A stretch of DNA of 64,000 nucleotides, from the NCBI GenBank assembly GCA_964472095.1, contig CAYYIV010000024.1, positions 7,116 through 71,115 of the forward strand, read 5' to 3'. Within the stretch, counting starts at the first letter, position 1. Every line of letters begins with the position of its first letter. This DNA is from Pelagibius sp964472095. Its GTDB lineage: Bacteria; Pseudomonadota; Alphaproteobacteria; Kiloniellales; Kiloniellaceae. The translations under genes were made by a program, and so were the position numbers. Positions 61,494 through 64,000 of this stretch are shown piece after piece. Below the pieces are notes generated by a model. That model searched no databases. It was not told the DNA's origin and saw only the letters and a program-made list of their open reading frames with translations.

Positions 61494-61955
61494 GTGAATG
61501 ATCAAGGAAGCTTTTTTCAAATCAAAGACTTGGAGGAGTTTCTTAAGGGGGTTTGGTGGTTGAGGCGGCAGCTTCATGACCACGCTGCCGGTCAGCCGGG
61601 GCGGCTGGTCGGCAGCGCCGTCTTCAGCCCCTCCGGCGCGGATCTGCATTACAGCGAAAAGGGTCGCCTGGTCATCGGCGATCAGGCCAATCCGGTGTAT
61701 GAGGGCCCGGCGCTGCAGTCCTACCGCTATGCCTTTCCTGAGCCCGATCGCGCGGCGGTCCATTTCCGCGATGGCCGCTTCTTCCACGACCTCGACCTGA
61801 CGGCGGGTCGCTGGACAACCACGCATCTTTGCGATCCCGACCGCTATCGCGGCGAATTCAGCGTCCTGGACGCGGATCACTGGCGCGTCGTCTGGCAGGT
61901 GACGGGGCCGCGCAAGGACCTCATACTTGACAGCAGCTATCGCCGGGGGCTGTAA
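61494..61955 (+). CDS. DUF6314-type protein
   Basis: This is a 153-residue soluble protein with a lipocalin-like alternation of short beta strands, including SAVFSPSGADLHYSEKG, FRDGRFFHDLDL, HLCDPDRYRGEF and VTGPRKDLIL. These stretches match the DUF6314 pattern as I recall it. It starts with GTG 61494, 17 bp after valS, and is probably co-transcribed. Function unknown. Confidence 0.7.
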   Translation: MNDQGSFFQIKDLEEFLKGVWWLRRQLHDHAAGQPGRLVGSAVFSPSGADLHYSEKGRLVIGDQANPVYEGPALQSYRYAFPEPDRAAVHFRDGRFFHDLDLTAGRWTTTHLCDPDRYRGEFSVLDADHWRVVWQVTGPRKDLILDSSYRRGL

Positions 61956-62042
61956 GATGCGCTGAGGATTGGCAACCGCCGGCGTCGGAACATCTCGGAT
62001 GAATCCGGCGAAGAGACCGACAACGAAGGGGAACGGCAAGAC

Positions 62043-62660
62043 ATGGCTATGATGGACCTGCAGGCAAGGCACGACACCCTGGCGGCGGCGCTGTGGCCGA
62101 ACCAGGGCAAACTGGCGGAGATGAACGGCCTGCTCCGGGCTTGCCTGCTTGCCTTCGCCGGCTCGCTGTTGTTGTGGGCCTGCGCCAAGATCAGCATCCC
62201 GATCGGGCCGGTGCCGATCGCCATGACCACCTTCGGCGTGCTGGCCATCGGCATGGCCTACGGCTGGCGCCTCGGTGCGGCGACCGTCCTGCTCTATCTC
62301 GCCGAAGGGGCGATGGGCCTGCCGGTCTTCGCCGGTACGCCGGAAAAGGGCATCGGGCTCGCCTACATGGCCGGCCCGACCGGCGGCTACCTGCTGGGCT
62401 ACGTTCTGGCGGCCGCCGCCTGCGGCTGGCTGGCCGAGCGCGGCTGGGACCGCAATGTGCTCTCCGCGGCGCTCGCCATGCTGGTCGGCAACGTCGTGCT
62501 CTACCTGCCGGGCCTGCTGTGGCTGGGCACGCTGCTCGGCTGGGACAAGCCGATTCTCGAATGGGGCCTGACGCCCTTCCTCCTCGGCGACCTGCTGAAG
62601 CTGGCCCTGGTGGCGGCCGCGCTGCCGCTGGCCTGGAAGGCGATTTCCAGGCGCGGGTGA
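62043..62660 (+). CDS. bioY: Biotin transporter BioY
   Basis: This is the substrate-binding S component of an ECF-type or stand-alone biotin importer, 205 residues with six hydrophobic segments. Family marks are IPIGPVPIAMTTFGVL near residue 51, GLPVFAG and AGPTGGYLLGYVLAA. No bioM or bioN is adjacent, so it works alone or with a shared ECF module. An extended N-terminus of about 30 residues precedes the first helix. Confidence 0.92.
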   Translation: MAMMDLQARHDTLAAALWPNQGKLAEMNGLLRACLLAFAGSLLLWACAKISIPIGPVPIAMTTFGVLAIGMAYGWRLGAATVLLYLAEGAMGLPVFAGTPEKGIGLAYMAGPTGGYLLGYVLAAAACGWLAERGWDRNVLSAALAMLVGNVVLYLPGLLWLGTLLGWDKPILEWGLTPFLLGDLLKLALVAAALPLAWKAISRRG

Positions 62661-62672
62661 TTACTTGAGCTG

Positions 62673-62793
62673 CATCTTGCCTCGCCCTTCGAGACGGCCC
62701 CTGCCGGGGCCTCCTCAGGGTGAGGCAAGATGTTGAGATGATTGACCTCATGGTGAGGAGCCCCGCAGGGGCGTCTCGAACCACGAGGTCGAT
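62673..62793. repeat. Two CTTCGAGACG-type palindromes between bioY and ilvD
   Basis: Palindrome 1 spans 62673-62732 with arms CATCTTGCCTC/GAGGCAAGATG and inner GCCCC/GGGGC. Palindrome 2 spans 62744-62790 with GACCTC/GAGGTC and AGCCCC/GGGGC(g). They share the CTTCGAGACG and CTCCTCAG cores with the copies inside the element at 57276-57455, so they belong to one dispersed family. Confidence 0.75.
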
Positions 62794-62916
62794 CATGCTG
62801 CCATCCTCACGCATGGCGGCATTCGTATTTCGCGGTGGTGGCGCCCTGCCGCGCCCGCTATCCTCCGCGCTAAATCTCCGAAAAATATTGCGGGATCAAA
62901 GAGGGAGCCGTCCGAC

Positions 62917-64000
62917 ATGCCGCTCGATTCCAAGTCCAAGCCCACCTTCGACAAGTCCAAGCTGCCGAGCCGCTACGTCTCGGTCGGCCCGCAGAGCGCG
63001 CCGCATCGCTCCTACTACTATGCGATGGGCATGACGGAGGAGGAGATCGGCCAGCCCTTCGTCGGCGTGGCGACCTGCTGGAACGAGGCTGCCCCCTGCA
63101 ACATTTCGCTCTCGCGCCAGGCCCAGGTGGTGAAGCGCGGCGTGAAGGCCGCCGCCGGCACACCCCGCGAGTTCTGCACCATCACGGTGACCGACGGCAT
63201 CGCCATGGGCCACCAGGGCATGAAGTCCTCCCTGGTCAGCCGCGACCTCATCGCCGATTCCGTCGAGCTGACCATGCGCGGCCACTGCTACGACGCCCTG
63301 GTCGGCCTCGCCGGCTGCGACAAGTCGCTGCCCGGCATGATGATGGCCATGGTGCGCCTGAACGTGCCCTCGGTCTTCATGTATGGCGGCTCCATCCTGC
63401 CCGGCCGTCTGAAGGGCAAGGACATCACCGTGCAGGACGTCTTCGAGGCGGTCGGGGCGCATTCCGCCGGCAACATGACCGACGAGGAACTGCATGCGGT
63501 GGAATGCGCGGCCTGTCCGTCGGCGGGCTCCTGCGGCGGCCAGTTCACCGCCAACACCATGGCCTGCGTGTCGGAGGCCATCGGCCTCGCGCTGCCCGGC
63601 TCGGCCGGCGCGCCGGCGCCCTACGAGTCGCGCGACGCCTATGCCGAGGCTTCGGGCCACGCGGTGATGAACGCGCTGGCGCTGGGCATCCGGCCGCGGG
63701 ACATCGTCACCCGCGAGGCGCTGGAGAACGCCGCCCGCGTGGTGGCCTGCTCCGGCGGCTCGACCAACGCCGGCCTGCACCTGCCGGCCATCGCGCATGA
63801 GGTCGGCATCGACTTCGATCTCCACGCGGTGACCGAGATCTTCCGCTCGACCCCCTACATCGCCGACCTGAAGCCCGGCGGGCGCTACGTCGCCAAGGAC
63901 CTCTTCGAGGTCGGCGGCGTGCAGGTGATCATGCGGGCGCTGCTCGACGGCGGCTACCTGCACGGCGACTGCATCACCGTCACCGGCAAGACCATCGCGC
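62917..64000 (+). CDS. ilvD: Dihydroxy-acid dehydratase IlvD (partial, runs off the window)
   Basis: This enzyme dehydrates dihydroxy acids in branched-chain amino-acid synthesis using an iron-sulfur cluster. The first 361 of about 570 residues are present. Cluster cysteines are Cys61 (EAAPCN), Cys134 (GCDKSLPG) and Cys206 (SAGSCGG), with TVTDGIAMGHQGM near 91. GAGGGAG precedes ATG 62917. The C-terminal third lies beyond 64000. Confidence 0.95.
   Translation, partial: MPLDSKSKPTFDKSKLPSRYVSVGPQSAPHRSYYYAMGMTEEEIGQPFVGVATCWNEAAPCNISLSRQAQVVKRGVKAAAGTPREFCTITVTDGIAMGHQGMKSSLVSRDLIADSVELTMRGHCYDALVGLAGCDKSLPGMMMAMVRLNVPSVFMYGGSILPGRLKGKDITVQDVFEAVGAHSAGNMTDEELHAVECAACPSAGSCGGQFTANTMACVSEAIGLALPGSAGAPAPYESRDAYAEASGHAVMNALALGIRPRDIVTREALENAARVVACSGGSTNAGLHLPAIAHEVGIDFDLHAVTEIFRSTPYIADLKPGGRYVAKDLFEVGGVQVIMRALLDGGYLHGDCITVTGKTIA

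Overview
The window is high-GC, densely packed bacterial DNA. It suggests an alphaproteobacterium of the Rhodospirillales/Kiloniellales type. The pointers are a pcm-tolC-popZ-valS block, an Alph_Pro_TM protein beside a TSUP exporter, a Tat-dependent OpgD/OpgG, an ArsR-methyltransferase fusion ahead of metF-metH, and dispersed CTTCGAGACG palindromes. The lineage is inferred; no rRNA or other decisive marker is present.

Layout: 1-4270 is a xylose-type ABC importer (xylF-xylH-xylG) plus a xylose-dehydrogenase-like SDR, behind a LacI-type palindrome. 4865-11406 is a sulfite-oxidation module: SoeABC-like molybdoenzyme, TSUP exporter and Alph_Pro_TM partner. 11448-15650 (minus) is an osmoregulated periplasmic glucan operon, opgG - unknown 181-aa gene - opgH. 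After a gene-poor kilobase come an H1-like protein and a patatin. 18448-23873 is the methionine-cycle operon ArsR/methyltransferase-metF-metH. 24346-27427 is modE-like/modABC with a perfect 12-bp inverted repeat before modA. 27455-31945 holds small genes (GNAT, Csp, zinc-ribbon proteins, a zinc peptidase).

32178-34511 (minus) is one reading frame joining a gamma-glutamyltransferase to an RraA-like protein. It diverges from a copper P-type ATPase that carries a textbook CueR/HmrR promoter. 37558-40692 (minus) is a TctDE-like two-component system with its own binding protein, divergent from the tripartite tricarboxylate transporter tctCBA. 44021-47489 is rmlCBDA for dTDP-L-rhamnose. 48576-49951 pairs a MoaD/ThiS-like protein with an Asp-box repeat protein. 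50013-52294 is tryptophan 2,3-dioxygenase plus a kynureninase-like PLP enzyme. Then follow a PAS protein with an unclear N-terminus, a second H1-like protein, tRNA-Asn, tRNA-Cys, pcm-tolC, a repeat cluster, popZ, valS, a DUF6314-type gene, bioY, another repeat cluster, and ilvD running off the end.

Most content is ordinary metabolism and transport. The points most worth a second look are the GGT-RraA fusion, the MoaD-like/Asp-box pair, the extra gene between opgG and opgH, the PAS gene with a probable frameshift or non-standard start, and the 180-bp element with 21-bp terminal inverted repeats after tolC.
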